A DNA stretch of 64,000 bases, from positions 11,116,001-11,180,000 of the forward strand of contig JAKSXM010000246.1 in assembly GCA_022575985.1 (NCBI GenBank), in the 5' to 3' direction. Below are positions 62,362 through 64,000 of this stretch, piece by piece. Position numbers and translations under genes: made by a program. A model generated the notes under the pieces. It did no database searches. It was not told the DNA's origin and saw nothing but the letters and a program-made list of their open reading frames with translations. Position 1 is the stretch's first letter; every line of letters begins with the position of its first letter. Source of the stretch: Anagrus nilaparvatae. Its lineage: Eukaryota > Arthropoda > Insecta > Hymenoptera > Mymaridae.

Positions 62362-64000
62362 GAAGAAAAATCATAAACCATCCTTGGTCATTAAAAATGA
62401 ATGCTTTAAATCACAGCCATTCAGCTTATACAGGATGACAATTCACATAAAATTAGAAAAATTTTTTACTTCTTGTCAATAAGTCAAAAAATAGTATTTT
62501 TTTTTCAGTTTTATAGAATATTTACTGCAAAATTCAATTTTAAGTTCCTAATTTTAAGATTCCAGCTAAACAGGCCCAAAAAAACAATTGAAGAATTAAT
62601 TATTAAAATTATGATAGGTCTACAATTGTTTCCATTATTTTTTAAAATTTAACTTTTATTTGACAAGTCAAAAATTATTTTTTTTTACACAGATAATTAA
62701 ATTTATGAGTTTATACAACCAAAAGATAAAAAAAAGATTAAATATTTTTACATTTATTATAAATTTTATAAAATTAAATTTATTAAAGAAAAAACCGTAA
62801 CGAATTTATTCTTGAAATCTAAATAATAATTTTTTAGGAATTAAATTTTAAAAAAATAAAATAAATAAAATTTTTTATTGTTTACTTTATAAAACCAAGT
62901 CAAACAACAAACTACCTTAAATTATTGTCTTATCAAAAATATCAACATCTTTTAACAAGATAACAGAAAATATAAAAAAATTTATTATATATTTACGTAA
63001 TTACAAAAAAAACTGAAATATTTTCTAATTTTTTGGGTTCAATATCCAGATTTGAGGGTAATAACAAACCCTAGGGTAAATTTTCTATTTGTGATCAATG
63101 TGGTTCACAATGGTGGGTTTAAATATCTTAGATTACAGGCCAGCTTAGGGTCACCTTACTAATTAGACCCCTCCGAGATTAATTCAGGAGTGAATTATAC
63201 ACCAAGAAGTAATACAAAATTAAATTTCACTTTTTTGATCCAGTTACCAAAAAAGCATTTCAAGGTTCAACTCAATTTCATTTATTCTAAATTCAAGCAA
63301 CTCAACTCCTCAGTATAAGCACTCTACAAAAAATGACTTAATTAAATCTTGTGTATTTAAAAATACAAGTTAGGAAATAATTTGCATAAAATGCGAGAAA
63401 TAAAAATATTTTAAATACGACATTCCACACATAAAAACCAAAAAAAATAAATCGGTAATAAATCTTTTGCTACTTCTAGAACGAATATTTCTTGTAAGTT
63501 CACAAAACTCTTACATAAATATTTGATCAAAAATATAGACGTAAGTACCAGATATTACGAAATTTTTTTTGATTTATTTTAAATAAAAAATTTTTAGTAT
63601 ACTATACGCTTCTTTCATTATAAATAAATCGTCTTTTAACACACACACACACATACCGAGGCTGAAATAATATTTAACCGGAAAAAAATAAATAAGATAA
63701 AATATTTTTTAAAAAAGTCTACTTTATCATCATTAATTAAAAATAATAATAATAAAATTATCTTGTTTTATGCTCTGATTTGCTAAAAAATTGTGATATA
63801 AAATTTTTATTAAATAATATCCTTATCGTTTGTGTATTGTTGAAATAGATTATTTTATTTTATTGTTTTTAAGCCAGTATTGTGCTAGATATTTGTTGAA
63901 TTAGATGTTGATTTGTAAAAAGTAAGTTTTTTTAGTATTATTTTTTATTGATTTAGTGCTTTTAAATTTTTGAAATTACTGTCGGAAAAGTGGCTGGAAT
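62362..64000. other. AT-rich window edge
   Basis: No gene recognised. A short (AC)n microsatellite lies near 63639-63652. Otherwise low-complexity AT-rich DNA. Confidence 0.5.

Overview
This is a eukaryotic window, almost certainly from an insect nuclear genome. It is very AT-rich, with short spliced introns (mostly 60-150 bp) carrying GT-AG boundaries and animal-specific genes in many exons. The gene set (hillarin, msl-3, PP2A-A, COX6C/cyclope, NCOA6, PNO1, EIPR1) is arthropod-like. A parasitoid-wasp-like hymenopteran is my guess from protein flavour and AT content, not a demonstrated assignment.

Layout: 1-4.4 kb is repeat-rich DNA with a CpG-bearing island near 2.0-2.1 kb. 4.46-8.60 kb (+) holds the 3' part of hillarin, a kyphoscoliosis-peptidase-like cytoskeletal protein whose transglutaminase-like triad looks substituted. 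9.85-12.05 kb (-) is a complete msl-3, arranged head-to-head with a single-exon, hAT-transposase-derived BED zinc-finger gene (12.57-14.31 kb, +). 15.36-17.70 kb (+) is the PP2A scaffold subunit A. 17.7-20.9 kb is intergenic and holds a long foldback repeat with a second, TTAA-flanked palindromic element inside it. 20.95-23.26 kb (-) is a nine-exon polytopic membrane protein with an EGF-like N-terminus and a RING-CH finger. 28.19-28.52 kb (+) is COX6C. 31.94-42.26 kb (+) is a 12-exon NCOA6 homologue (2279 aa as assembled). 42.3-49.3 kb is a nest of small DNA-transposon derivatives. 49.32-50.12 kb (+) PNO1 and 50.23-51.68 kb (-) EIPR1 are convergent. 51.7-64 kb has no confident gene, but has several GC-richer islands with fragmentary coding potential and more MITEs.

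Exon boundaries were read by hand. Every complete multi-exon CDS gives a length divisible by three with consistent phases, which is strong internal support. Functionally, msl-3 (H4K16 acetylation) and NCOA6 (Trr/MLL3/4 COMPASS coactivator) are chromatin genes. PP2A-A, PNO1, EIPR1 and COX6C are housekeeping. There is no sign of operon-like co-function.

No clear new biological system was found. The best leads are the domesticated hAT gene sharing an upstream region with msl-3, the nested transposon with paralogous empty sites, an 8-bp-TSD hAT MITE inside a larger TIR element, a recurring small hairpin family, and the unexplained GC-rich islands at 57-62 kb.
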